From assembly GCA_027886185.1 (NCBI GenBank), contig WOAB01000215.1:1240001-1304000 (forward strand): DNA of 64,000 nt. Reading direction: 5' to 3'. Positions 22,801-32,457 of the stretch are shown piece by piece (within the stretch, counting starts at the first letter, position 1; each line of letters opens with the position of its first letter). The position numbers were made by a program, and so were the translations under genes. Below the pieces are notes generated by a model. It was not told the origin of the DNA. It saw nothing but the letters and a program-made list of their open reading frames with translations, and ran no database searches. Source of the DNA: Rheum nobile. Taxonomy: Eukaryota > Streptophyta > Magnoliopsida > Caryophyllales > Polygonaceae.

Positions 22801-23074
22801 ACAACTCGCGGATTTTGGTATGTCTTATGGTCCTCTCACTATTCTTTGTGATAACACCAGTGCTATAAACATTTCAAAGAATCATGTGCATCACACTAGG
22901 ACTAAGCATATAGATATAAGACATCATTTTCTTAGAGATCATGTTGAGAAAGGAAACATCATTATGAAATTTTGTAGAACTGAAGATCAGGTTGCAGATA
23001 TATTCACCAAAGCCTTGAATAGAGTTCCCTTCGAGAACCTTAGATTGGAACTAGGAATGATTCCTATAACTTAG
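19856..23074 (+). CDS. element C pol: protease, integrase, reverse transcriptase, RNase H
   Basis: Uninterrupted frame of about 1070 codons, in the same phase as gag. Counting residues from 19865: protease DSGC at 14-17; zinc finger HKRLGH...CSDCVKGK near 140-180; integrase D207, D270 and E306 (D-D-35-E spacing, in MDLCGP, RSDHGTEF and NGVVERK); RT with MDVKTAFLNG and catalytic YVDD at 756-759 (22130-22141); RNase H with DADYAG near 920, SEYIA, CDNTS and ADIFTKAL. It ends naturally at TAG, followed by TAG and TGA. There is no obvious own initiation codon near the start, so it would be made as a gag-pol product. All catalytic residues look intact, but the upstream stops would block synthesis unless suppressed. 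Confidence 0.93.
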   Translation, partial: FPYVQKEERQPQLWYIDSGCSCHMTGRRNQMTSLQPLQGGNISFGDKSKGKIYGIGTVKLNDHIQVNKVHLVDNLGFDLISVSQLCDQGDNEVRFRSNECSVLDSSGQIIRKGKRFNNVYIIDPSFVPKEKLCLSTVNDQADLWHKRLGHASTKLIQKLHSKELVKGLPKLSSTSKELCSDCVKGKQARSSFKSKNMVSTSRPLELIHMDLCGPMRVQSLGGNRYIFVLVDDFSRFTWTIFIKSKSEVIDRFQDLVPLVEKSLDCSLNAIRSDHGTEFENGEFLIFCSEHGIDHNFSTPYTPQQNGVVERKNRTLEDMAQTMLISSGLSQSFWAEAINTACYIINRAMLRPITEKTPYELLRGRVPNISHLRVFGCKCFVHNNGKDNLGKFDPRSDEEIFIGYASGSKAYKVFNKRTKNVEESVHVIFNEKSLGKIVQNTTNSFEDPFPKSYQEDPDEDVTTPSSYPTARNPPMAPPPVPMDNEQQSISGNQEHDDNICGDFNDSSSHMIFNGEGDPNQEAECSTRNVSTSNALAPNREKRVIKPPVRFEHLTFFAFNAFLSIVEPKNIGEALKDADWIQAMQEELYQFERNKVWHLVPRPKDKHIIGTRWVFRNKLDDTGAVIRKKARLVAQGYNQQEGIDYDETYAPVARIEAIRLLIAFASHKGFKLFQMDVKTAFLNGILQEEVYVKQPPGFEDDDHPDHVYFLDKALYGLKQAPRAWYDRPAQFLLSNGYRRGVIDKTLFILEEEGNILVVQIYVDDIIFGSTNLSLVDKFKDLMNSEFEMSLIGELTFFLGLQITQKKDGIQIHQQKYVRELLKKFKMDSYKPLSTPISTIAHLDKDHSSPLVEEKLYRGMIGSLMYLTASRPDIIFVVGLCARFQSCPRETHLAAVKRILRYLKGTDSLCIWYPKECPFELMAFIDADYAGYLVDRKSTSGMAQFLGPCFVSWGSKKQVSVSLSTTESEYIAAVSYCSQLLWLKQQLADFGMSYGPLTILCDNTSAINISKNHVHHTRTKHIDIRHHFLRDHVEKGNIIMKFCRTEDQVADIFTKALNRVPFENLRLELGMIPIT

Positions 23075-23823
23075 TAGTGACCTTAGTTTAAAGGCTTCTT
23101 TCCAGTTTCCCTGATTGACTAGTTTTAGATCTTTTTAACTTGTTGAGTCTTGATATCTTTATGTTATATCTTTTGCTTCAAACCCTCTTTTTTTATAATG
23201 GTTTCTCAAAAAAAAAAGGGGGCATAGATAAATTCTTCTGGTTCGTTTCTTTATGGTCCTCATTATTCTTTCAACTCCTCATTGTTCAAGCTTCTTTGAT
23301 GGCCCAAAAGTCACAATCTGATCATATTCCTAACCCAACTATACAAGCCGAAATGATGATTGTGTACTAAGACCTTCCCCTACCTCATTGCTCAATTTAA
23401 TTCTCTATGATCCATCTCTAAACCCTCTCTGAGAATTACTGTGTAATGCGATAAATGGCCTACCCTGATTCCTTGTATGGGAACGTATTATTCTTGGTTC
23501 CATTGTTTTAACCCACTTCAAGGTTCCCATACGTCCCTCTAGAACGCTGAATATATCGCCAGAAAGGAACCAGGATGAAACGTGTTTCCAACGGCTAGAA
23601 TGGCTCTCCCCAGATGTTATTTATGGCAAATCTCAGAAGCTCAGACCGGTCTTATCAGTTGGCAGGCTCCCCTCTTCTCTGAATGGATAAGTTTTGAAAA
23701 TGTGTTGGTCGCTCAGAAAAGCTGCAATAAGTCTTCAATGCTCTGGATTCTCCCCGATCTTCTCAACGGCTAGATTTGTTTCAACGGTCCCTTCAGCCCT
23801 CATCGCCTTAAAGAGTTGCACTG
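23075..23823 (+). other. element C spacer between pol and 3' ORF
   Basis: Non-coding. A purine run of ten A then five G (AAAAAAAAAAGGGGGCAT, 23209-23226) looks like an internal polypurine tract. Further downstream are GGTTCC and GGGAACC motifs shared with the LTR. No signal decides how the next ORF is expressed. Confidence 0.6.
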
Positions 23824-23910
23824 TTGATCCAAGCCATTCCCACAACTCTCCATCTCTCTGATCTTCTGCTTCTCTCTCTCTCAAACACAGAAATCCTTAG
23901 CTCCTCAAAA

Positions 23911-25452
23911 ATGGCTGATCCAAACCCTAACCTTATCCAGGATGAGGAGGAGGCTGCTCTTCTCAGAGCCTTTAGAGAAAAGAAGGCAGCATCCTCTTCT
24001 AAGCCTATTTCTGCCACCATCTCTCAAAAATCTCAACCTGAAGAGAAACCTGTGGAGCAAACAGTGGAGAAACATGAAGAGAAACTTGAGGAGCCACCAA
24101 AGGCACAGGAGAAGGCGAAAGAAATCTCTCCTGCCTCAGAATCGGCTACAAAATCCATCTCCGAAGGTGGTTCTCATGACTCCTCCCCTGACAAGTCTAT
24201 CCAAGAGCTCCTTAGCCCTGAGACCTCACCAGCAAGCCTCAAATCTAAACCCTCCTCAAATCCTGGTCCCTCTGTTGCCACCAGGCTAAAACAACGAAAA
24301 AGGAGTTCACAAGCCTTGGTTCCCTATGATCCTCAATCCAAAAGAACCAAAACCCTCACCATCTCTGCCTCTTCCTCCCTGGGTCAGGTCTCCTCTCTCT
24401 TCTCTAAAAGGAAGATCCTCAAGCCTCTCATAATCGGCAAAGAGTTCTGGTCCCAAGAACTGGAAGAAGAAGATGAAGAAATATTTGGAGAAGCCCTGAA
24501 CGAGTTCCATTCTCTGCTGCAGTATCAAGGCTGGGATGCGATGTTGATTGAGCCCTTCTCTGATTCTGATGAGGTCGTCCGCCTGTTTTACCAGTCTATC
24601 GAGTTTGTGCCCGCAAAAGAAAACTCTCTCTGTCACGACGCTATTCTCATATGGAAGGGAACCAGCTATCCCCTGTCCTCCAACCTAATTGCGTCCGCTC
24701 TAGGGATCGAGTCCAGATCCGGATTTGGAATTCTCCCTCAGAAAAAGGGGTGGCCCAAAGGAAAGGGCTACAAATCCAAGGGAGCAGTGGTCAAGAAAAT
24801 CTACGACGGCGCCTCCCCCCAATCTTTGGAGACAAAGGACCTCTCCATCACAAACAAGATGTTACACTTCTGGATCACCCGTAATCTAGTTCCCAGACAA
24901 GAGCACAGGAACGACGTTCTCATCACAGACGCCATTTTTATGGACAAGGTGCTCTCTGGTATCCAGATTGATCTCCCTCGCATTGTGTTGGCTCATATGC
25001 AGTTCTGTTCATCTCATGCCTCCCATGCCCTACCCTTCCCTCATATCATCAAGACCATTCTCTCTAACCTTCACCAATACCCAGATGATTTGCCTGAGAC
25101 AGTCTATAGCAAGTGCCTTACCATGGCCACTGTCCGGAAGTTGAAGACAAAGGAACAACAGCCCAACCCTTCTGACGCTCAAGCCAATCCGCCTAAGGAA
25201 AAGGCGAGTTCCCAGGCCCCTTCAATCTCCCGACCACAGCTCAACCCCTCTTTAGACTCCTCTGCGATCCTCTCTGCTTTGGATCGTATTGAAAAAGCAA
25301 TCATGGAAGGCTCGACTGCCATCCCAGTCGCCCTCCGTGATCAAGTACAAGAGTTGGAAAAAATGAGCTCAGTTGTGATAAGTCTGGTGAAAGTCCTTCA
25401 GAAGAATTGGGAAGATACAATCGGTGCTCATCAAGCCACAGGCCAAAGTTGA
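23911..25452 (+). CDS. element C 3' ORF, envelope-like position
   Basis: 513-codon intact ORF starting at the first ATG of its frame (23911, MADPNPNLIQDEEE). The N-terminal 150 residues are Ser/Pro/Lys/Glu-rich and disordered. A basic KQRKRSS...KRTKT patch near residue 130-150 could act as a nuclear signal. A globular middle (about 170-400) contains VPRQEHRN near 327 and IDLPRIVLAHM near 353. The C-terminus has a heptad-like ALDRIEKAI...LRDQVQELEKM segment. There is no signal peptide, membrane span or furin-like site, so the SIRE 'env' label fits its place, not a shown function. Element A has a broken homologue (5711-7208). Expression by spliced RNA is possible but no sites are proven. Confidence 0.82.
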   Translation: MADPNPNLIQDEEEAALLRAFREKKAASSSKPISATISQKSQPEEKPVEQTVEKHEEKLEEPPKAQEKAKEISPASESATKSISEGGSHDSSPDKSIQELLSPETSPASLKSKPSSNPGPSVATRLKQRKRSSQALVPYDPQSKRTKTLTISASSSLGQVSSLFSKRKILKPLIIGKEFWSQELEEEDEEIFGEALNEFHSLLQYQGWDAMLIEPFSDSDEVVRLFYQSIEFVPAKENSLCHDAILIWKGTSYPLSSNLIASALGIESRSGFGILPQKKGWPKGKGYKSKGAVVKKIYDGASPQSLETKDLSITNKMLHFWITRNLVPRQEHRNDVLITDAIFMDKVLSGIQIDLPRIVLAHMQFCSSHASHALPFPHIIKTILSNLHQYPDDLPETVYSKCLTMATVRKLKTKEQQPNPSDAQANPPKEKASSQAPSISRPQLNPSLDSSAILSALDRIEKAIMEGSTAIPVALRDQVQELEKMSSVVISLVKVLQKNWEDTIGAHQATGQS

Positions 25453-26085
25453 TGAAGAGGAGGCCGCTGCTCTGCCATAGGAACGCTTGTTCTGGTTCCC
25501 AGTGCTGTAACATCACAGCGTGCTAGTAGTTTCCCCTAGGATCCTACTTCCCTCTTATATCCCCATGTCGTCTTTCCTAACGATTTCTTTTACTGTTGTT
25601 TGTGTCGACTGTTGTTAAGTTGTTCGTTTGTGTTGTTTTATGGTGTGTCTTACCCGTCTATGAACAATGATCAGTTTTTCAGCTTTAATGACTATCTTTT
25701 GGTTTCGTTCCAATGATCAATTTGTCTTTGCCCTAAGTTTCCATTATGCTTCTGTTATGGGATTGATGCATTTGCATATTCACTTGGATATCCTGTTCTT
25801 AACTAGTATTTAATCTTTTCGATGATGTCAAAAGGGGGAAGAAAAGGATAGGAACCTTGAACTTTGGAAACCACTTGACTAATAGGAACTCTGAACTAGT
25901 TCTACTTCTAAGGGGGAATTTGAAATAAACTCGTTCACTTGCTTAGGGGGAATTTGCAACCATTAAATGTTCTCTCATTAATTCGTAATGTTGTAAATCC
26001 CTTAATCTCAATATGGTCTCATGAAATTCAAGTCCTATTATGTTGTCAGGTTCCTTGTATTTGTCATCATCAAAAAGGGGGAAAT
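25453..26085 (+). other. element C 3' untranslated region with repeated purine tracts, ending in the PPT
   Basis: Holds AAAAGGGGGAAG near 25829, TAAGGGGGAATTTG near 25909 and TTAGGGGGAATTTG near 25943, then AAAAAGGGGGAAAT (26072-26085), which abuts the 3' LTR and must be the working PPT. Confidence 0.8.
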
Positions 26086-27161
26086 TGTTAGGAAACGGAA
26101 CTCTGGAACCTCGGTTCCCCTGAGAGTTCTTTTCCTCAGTTTCTCTACTTTTGAAGATGACAAATATTATGATACTAATGTTTTATCTCAAAGATGTGCT
26201 TTAAGGAACCACAGGAATATACCGAAGGCAAGAAAGCCAAACAGGACAAAAGAACCAAAGGAACAAGACAGAGGAAGGAACCCAGAGGAACCCAGGTGTG
26301 CCCAGAAAGGTAGCATGCAAGGTTGCGATTTCCGAGAAATCTGGGAACACAAAACCTCGGACAAAAGATGTTGAAAACGACTTGTCCGAAGCTTCCAAAA
26401 GCATGCCAATGTCCAGAGCAAAACAACAAGACACCTAGAAACACTGAACCTCGGACACAGAAGGTGAAAGCGATAGGACATAGAGATATCGTTGTCCAGA
26501 AGATAGTTCCCAAACGCCCAGCTTGTTCAACCTCGGACGAAAGCATTTGGACAACGACATAGCAAGACTCGTCTGAGGTAGTTGACCAACCAAAAGAGAT
26601 TCTGAGCTGCCTAGGTTGTTTGCACATGCCAAGAACAACGTGGACCAAGAAGAACCACTGATCCTAGGGCAAGCTCAATCTGTGGGAACTAGGAGAAGAA
26701 GAAGCTGTGAAGAATCCTCTATAAAAGGAAGACTAACTCAAGGGTTATCTTCAAGCACTGAAATACGACTCACACACATTAGCAAATATCCAGTGTGAAC
26801 CTTCAAACAAGATCATCAAAGCAAACCGAGATCAAGAGGAACCAGTCAAGGAATAGAAGAGCTGAGTGCTAAGTTCCTGTGACTGAAAGTGATAGTTCCT
26901 AGGTGCGAAGGTCTGTTTCTTGGATTAATTATTGATTGTGTTAAGTTATCTAGGATTGCCTAACTGTGTGTAAGGCAAAGAAACTGTGTGTTTGTTCCTA
27001 GGATAAGATGTAACCAAAAGAGATAAGAAATCAAGAAGTAGACCTTGAAATCCTTTCGAAAGAAAGGTAGTGGTTTTTATCCTGGATTGCTAGTTGGCAA
27101 TCAAAGGTTTCCACTATAAGGAACTTGTCATTTGTTTGATTGTTTATTTCCGATGCGAAGG
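26086..27161 (+). repeat. element C 3' LTR, left part
   Basis: 1076 bp identical in layout to the 5' LTR up to CGATGCGAAGG, where element D is inserted. The last five bases GAAGG (27157-27161) are the D target duplication. Confidence 0.93.
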
Positions 27162-28585
27162 TGATAACATCCATTTTATACATGTTTTTAGGAGTCTAGT
27201 TGCACATTAGTTTAGATCATCTGCATGCATATTTTATATATTTTATAGTTAATTTCACATTATTTTGTATTCGGAGTCTACACTCGTACTTTTATGAATT
27301 TCAGGTATTTTTAAGCGGATTAATACGAGACTGTGGAGCTGCTAAATTTGGACCTTGTTGATTATAATATTTTGGAACTGAATTATTTAAATCGTGGATC
27401 AGCTCACATGTTGAGTTGGGCTTGCCATGCGGCCCATCACTTGAAGCCAGTACCACGTGGGCAAGAGAAGAGGAGAGAGCCCAACATTTGTTTGGATGTA
27501 GCTGGAGTTACGTAGTCAGGGGGAGTTGAAGTTTTATTTTGCTTTTATTTTGTTTTGATTGGGTACGTTATTTGAGTTTTTAGGTTTCTTTAGTTTAGTT
27601 ATTTTGTTTTTGAGTGAAAGGGGGGAGCAGCCGTACGTACAGGGGGATATTTCAAGAAGGGATTTTTGTGCCTTCGTTTGATTGAAGACGGTGTTTATTG
27701 TTCTAGCTTGGATCAATTTGGATTATTTTCATCATTGAGATTAAGTTTCCTTATCTCCCTGTTTGTTTCTTAATTCATATATGTTGATGGCTAGTTTAAA
27801 TCTTTTGATTATATCTTCGATCATGCTTGGCTAAATTCCTAGTTCTAGGGTTATGGTGATCCCGACGATGCATATGTAATTAGAATTATTTCTTTGCCTG
27901 AGTTGAAATAATATTTGATTCGATCCTAGATGCTTTATGCCCATTTTAGCTTATGCGAATTGGATCTTATTAGGGTTTGAGACCGAGAGGTGAAAATGCT
28001 AGTAAGTAATCAGGTAGAGTTTGAGACCGAGAGGTGATAATTTCTACTAGATCCATAGGAATCGAACCTGAGTGTTATTTGTGCGAGAGCAACTTAATTA
28101 CTCTTGAGGATACTAAGTCGTCATAGATGTTCTAGGTTTGAGTTGATTTAGCTGAGCGCGAGAGCGGATGCTATCTCAATTTATCTCTAGACTCTAAGTG
28201 CGTTAATGGGTTTGGATGAGATTAGCTCTGCGCGAGAGCGATTGTTAGTTTAGTTCAGACACATCTATTATTGTCTGAGAGGAGTTAGTAGATTACCTTA
28301 GATGACTTACCTTCAAATAATTTGGACTAGATTCAGGCAGATTGTGATTTTATTTACTGTTGCATCGTTGTGGTGATCCTTAACCTTAGACACATTTATC
28401 CCATTGATTTTATCTTGTTTTATTTGCTTTTATTAGTTAGCTTAATTATAGATTTCATCGATTCCCATTTTCTTGGCCTAGTTCATTGATAGTGTTTCGA
28501 TTAATATTACATTGGTCTCTGTGGGATCGACACTTGACTACTACAACTGATCCCGTACACTTGCGGGTAGGTTTTAGCCACATCA
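27162..28585 (+). repeat. element D LTR 1
   Basis: TGATAACATCC...GCCACATCA. It shares the TGTGGGATCGACACTTGACTAC tract near its end with Athila/Tat LTRs. Around 15 differences from LTR 3 by eye. Confidence 0.92.
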
Positions 28586-28591
28586 AGTTTT

Positions 28592-28608
28592 TGGCGCCGT
28601 TGTCGGGG
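28592..28608 (+). promoter_or_regulatory. element D primer-binding site 1 (tRNA-Asp)
   Basis: TGGCGCCGTTGTCGGGG, complementary to the 3' end of plant tRNA-Asp except one base. The second unit has the perfect form. Confidence 0.9.
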
Positions 28609-28719
28609 ACCAATTTGTTAATATTAGTTGTTATCTCTATTAGTGTTTCTAGGTCTTTATTTTTGCTTTGATTTTTTTTTCCCTCTTAATTTCATGCTAT
28701 TTTAGAAGGAGTCGATCAA

Positions 28720-29736
28720 ATGGATTCAGGTATGTATGATGTAAATTCCTATCAATTTTCTTCATCTGAGCCTTATACAAGTACTCAGAGGTATGATTTT
28801 GAAAATTATAATTTGGGTTATGGCCAAAATCCAATGACTTCTAACCTCTTCTGTGAGACTTGTGGAGCTGAAGATCATGACAAAACTAGTTGTCACGCTA
28901 CTCTGGGGGAAATAATCGCGTGGAACTCACAACCCTCAAATCAGAGTTGGGTGACAACACCAAACACACCGCTCCAGGCTAAGAGTCATCCGTCTATACA
29001 GGGCAACAAGCTTGATGACTTTATTATGAGACATGATAGGGAAGTTGAGAAAGTTCTTGCTCTTTTTCCATCTATCATGGACATTCTTAAGCCATTATTA
29101 ACCCAATTTAATTCACTTTCAGGTTTGGTGAAATCTCTGAAGACACAAGTAGATGATTTAGCCACAGAAAATCAAAAATTGAAGGATCATATTGTTGAGT
29201 TGGCTATCTCAAATTTGCCTTCAGAGTCACCTGAAGTGCATTATTTTGAGCAATGCACTTCTATTATGATTGGGGTTAAGAATCAGTGGATTGAGCCACA
29301 GTTTGATAGGAGGGAAATTATTCAAAGGACCAAGGAGGATCCGATGCTTGATGAGCTTAAAGTGTTAGAAAGCTCTACCCCAACCTCTAGCACCCTTACA
29401 TGTTTTATGGTGCAAGAAGAGCTGGCTAATTTAGAATTAGAGGTCCGGAGTAGACGGAAGAAGAGAAAAAGGCGCTCTACTGGTCATGCTCCAATTGAAT
29501 TCAAGAAAGGTAATCATGTGATTCTCTATCACCATAAGTCGAGCATGTTTCCGGGAAGCAAGAGCACAAGATGGTTCGGTCCATACTACCTGAACCGAGT
29601 TCTACAAAATGATTTAGTGGAGTTATGGCATAAGAACTCGGGGTACTTCAAGGTTCGGAAAATTCGACTCAGACCATATATAGAGCCTGATCCGATCAAG
29701 TTGGGTATCACCGACCCGCCTGATCCGAGCACATGA
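28720..29736 (+). CDS. element D chimeric ORF: gag-like N-terminus fused to integrase C-terminus
   Basis: 338 intact codons from ATG 28720. Residues 40-60 contain a Cys/His finger CETCGAEDHDKTSC, and residues 100-170 form a coiled-coil-like segment of the gag type. From residue about 260, KKGNHVILYHHKSSMFPGSK followed by a W-GPY motif and FKVRKIRLRPYIE resembles the C-terminal domain of Athila/Tat integrase. The whole enzymatic part of pol between them is missing, yet the frame is open. A basic RSRRKKRKRRS patch sits at the join. It may encode a nucleic-acid-binding protein for a non-autonomous element; that role is inference. The copy at 34013-35025 is broken. Confidence 0.8.
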   Translation: MDSGMYDVNSYQFSSSEPYTSTQRYDFENYNLGYGQNPMTSNLFCETCGAEDHDKTSCHATLGEIIAWNSQPSNQSWVTTPNTPLQAKSHPSIQGNKLDDFIMRHDREVEKVLALFPSIMDILKPLLTQFNSLSGLVKSLKTQVDDLATENQKLKDHIVELAISNLPSESPEVHYFEQCTSIMIGVKNQWIEPQFDRREIIQRTKEDPMLDELKVLESSTPTSSTLTCFMVQEELANLELEVRSRRKKRKRRSTGHAPIEFKKGNHVILYHHKSSMFPGSKSTRWFGPYYLNRVLQNDLVELWHKNSGYFKVRKIRLRPYIEPDPIKLGITDPPDPST

Positions 29737-29831
29737 CATTGGTGAAGGTCAAGCTAATGACCTTAAACAAGCGCTGGATGGGAGGCAACCCATCAGGTAT
29801 GTTTTCTTCTTTTCTTAAAAAAAAAAGTATG

Positions 29832-29949
29832 TTTTTCAGCAAACTCGGGAAACTCGGTCGAGTTTTCGACCGAGTTGGGATAACTGAGAGAAACTCGGCC
29901 CACAACTCGACCGAGTTATGGACCGAGTTACAATCTGTTCGCTGAAAAA
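29832..29949. repeat. ACTCGG inverted-repeat block (predicted long hairpin), unit 1
   Basis: Outer arms TTTTTCAGC (29832-29840) and GCTGAAAAA (29941-29949) are perfect complements. Inside lies a perfect 11-bp stem AACTCGGTCGA/TCGACCGAGTT with a 4-base loop (29851-29876). Further AACTCGACCGAGTT (29904-29917) and GACCGAGTT copies follow. The ATG of the next ORF (29918) lies within it. Confidence 0.85.
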
Positions 29950-30529
29950 AAAATCCCTCTTTCCCTCCTTTCTTCTACCTCGCTCTCTGTTCTCTGCCTC
30001 CCGACGCCCTTCTGTGTGCCCTAACTTCCCCCCCTCCGCACCGTTGCGCCACCAACCCGCTACCCCTCACGCCCAGAACCGGACCTCCACCGAGCCCAGC
30101 CGACCGGCCACACACACCACCAGCGACCCTCCAACCCAAGATTCCGACCCAGAACTCATACACCACCGGAGACCCACACCACGCCATCTTGTTCGCCGCC
30201 CAGATCCGGTCCTGTCCGCCATTGATGCCGCCTCTCCCATCCCTTCTCCTTCCACCTCTATTCTCGTTCCCCTTCACCGAACCACGTCCCCCACCGGCGA
30301 CCACCACGGAGCCGCCCACTCACCACCGCTCAACATTCATCTCCGCTTCACTCTTCTCTGCTCCTGCCTCTCACCGCCCCCTGATCCACTGCTGCGCCGC
30401 GAATTCCCTACCACCATTACCGTTGTTATCCTCCGGCGAGCTTCCTCCTCCTCGCCACTGACCTGGGCAGCCCAAAGTGAGACCACCTACAGCAAACCGC
30501 TGCTCGCTGCGAACCGCCAGCCATGGTGA
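29918..30529 (+). CDS. element D Pro/Ser/Thr-rich ORF, unit 1
   Basis: 203 codons in a GC-rich patch, starting inside the hairpin block and ending PW-stop. Low complexity (Pro, Ser, Thr, Arg) with no known domain. The same length and frame are kept in unit 2 despite several substitutions, but that may only reflect youth. It could equally be a GC-rich captured host leader or exon, because CAG/GT-like sequences (ATTACAGGTATG, near 30565) follow. Coding status is uncertain. Confidence 0.35.
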   Translation: MDRVTICSLKKKSLFPSFLLPRSLFSASRRPSVCPNFPPSAPLRHQPATPHAQNRTSTEPSRPATHTTSDPPTQDSDPELIHHRRPTPRHLVRRPDPVLSAIDAASPIPSPSTSILVPLHRTTSPTGDHHGAAHSPPLNIHLRFTLLCSCLSPPPDPLLRREFPTTITVVILRRASSSSPLTWAAQSETTYSKPLLAANRQPW

Positions 30530-32457
30530 AGGTTTGCTCTAATTGAAATTGTGTGAGTCTCTATTACAGGTATGTCTCATAGCCTCTCCTTAGTCATCTT
30601 AATAAACATTAATCAAAATGCCTTCGTTGAATTTATGTACTAAAGGATGAAGGGAATTTGGAGCTGTATACTGATTTCAACGATTATATCCTCTAGTTAA
30701 CAGTGGCTGGATTTGGTTTCTCTGAGTATAACTCTGCTTAGAATATGTTGGCTTCATAGTGTCGAAATTGTGTTTGGTTCTTGAATTTGAGTATATGAGT
30801 ATGGGTTGGTTGTTAATGATGGTTGTTAATGGTGACTAGCAGGACTGCTGTAGGCATTGCACACTAAAGAAAGAGTTTATGTTGAGGCTCATTCTATTAC
30901 CATGAAATTATAATGTTGTATGAGCATGTTTTAACTCGTTTATGCCTACTCACTGTTAGAATGCATGTTCTTGTGTTTTGGGGTTTGTTTTGTCTTGTGT
31001 TGTGATATATACAGTGCTACTGGAAGATGGAAGAGAGGATGTTGCTGAAATTCTTCTACACTTGTATTCATTTTCGATAACCCCGGAGCATAGAGTGAAA
31101 ATGCTTGATACCTGAATTCTTTGGTGAGTTTCTTTTTTCTCTTTCTTTTATGTCTACATTGGGGACAATGTTCAATTTAAGCTTGGGGGACAGATAATTC
31201 CATGTGTAGACTTCGTTTGCATTTTAGTGTAGCTTTTCATGTTTTTGTGTGTTTCTTTTTCATTTTTTTCATGCATTGCATACTACATTTGGATGTTGCT
31301 TTTTGTTCCCCTGTTTATTCCTTTGTGGGTCCTTATAACGGTACATGAATTTCGAATCCTCTTAATATGCTTTGGCTGTTAATGTTACAATTGCATTATG
31401 AGCATGATATGGTTGATCAAACCTTTGACAATGACTTGAGCATGTGGACTTTGATTGAGATGTGTTAGAACCGATATTCTAGACAAAATGTCCCGGTGAG
31501 CTTGTTAGCCTTTCTTGGACTACAATTGCATCAGTCCTCTAATTTTTCTTGTGTGATCTCTCTTTGCTTGTTATCTCTAGAACTTGCTTCAATACCTCTT
31601 CGAGACTGCATATAGGACTAATGTGCATTACATTTTGATTGAGACATTATTTTTCATGAGCCTATATTATCCTTGACCACCCTAATATTATTTCCCTCTT
31701 CTTGAAGCCCTTTGAGCCTTAAAGCCTATTCTTTGAAAGCTCCACAAAAGCATCTGAGCTTATTTATATATCCTTCCCATCCAGGGGATTGAATTTTAGT
31801 TTGCTAAGTGTGGAATTGGACTAAGTTTGGGGGAGTTGCATAAAATGTTGGGTGATCATTAGAAATTGATTGTAAGGTTTTATACCATTCGGTTCATAAA
31901 AGTTTGCTTCCTTCTTCAAAAAAAAAATATGAAGAAGAAGAAAAGAAGCCCATAAAATAGAATGGTGAATCCTTAGTTTGGGTTGTAGTTGAGTTTATTG
32001 TAAAATCATTATATGATTGGTGTTATTTTAGTGAAGTTCTTTTCCCCGAATTTAGCACCACATGGCCAAAATTTATCCATGCCCTATCAAAATACCTTGG
32101 CCCCATTACAACCTTATTTATGTCTCATGATTGTGTTTTGCATTGTCTCTAGCAGTGGAGATCTAGATATTGTTGAAGCTTATGGTAGTTAGCATTCAAA
32201 GTAGAGAATTGAGCGAAACACATATCCTAAACACATGAGTGTGAGTGACTTTATATTTATCTTGGTGAGGTCTAGAGTAGAAGAACTAATTTCATCTTGT
32301 CATTGATTGAGAAGCATGTTAGGAAGGAAGTTGTCATTTGTTTGGACTTTCATTGTCATCATCACTTGCCTCTTGGATTGCAACAACCATAGTACATTTT
32401 GCGGACTCATTACTTATGTACTTGCTTGGGACAAGCAAGGTTTAAGCTTGGGGGATT
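30530..32457 (+). other. element D non-coding 3' internal region, unit 1
   Basis: 1.9 kb without an ORF above 62 codons. It holds ATTGGGGACAATGT (31157) with AAGCTTGGGGGACAG just after it, TTTGGGGGAGTTGC (31824) and the final AAGCTTGGGGGATT (32444-32457) that abuts the next LTR and serves as PPT. The repeated TTGGGGGA tracts are typical of Athila/Tat 3' regions. Confidence 0.75.

Noticed and set aside
23911..25452. Calling the 3' ORF of element C a true viral envelope gene
   Set aside because: No signal peptide, membrane span or cleavage motif is visible; only its position matches.
29975..30319. Gly/Arg-rich antisense frames opposite the Pro-rich ORF of element D
   Set aside because: They are the complement of a GC-rich Pro/Ser tract, and I see no independent evidence that they are coding.
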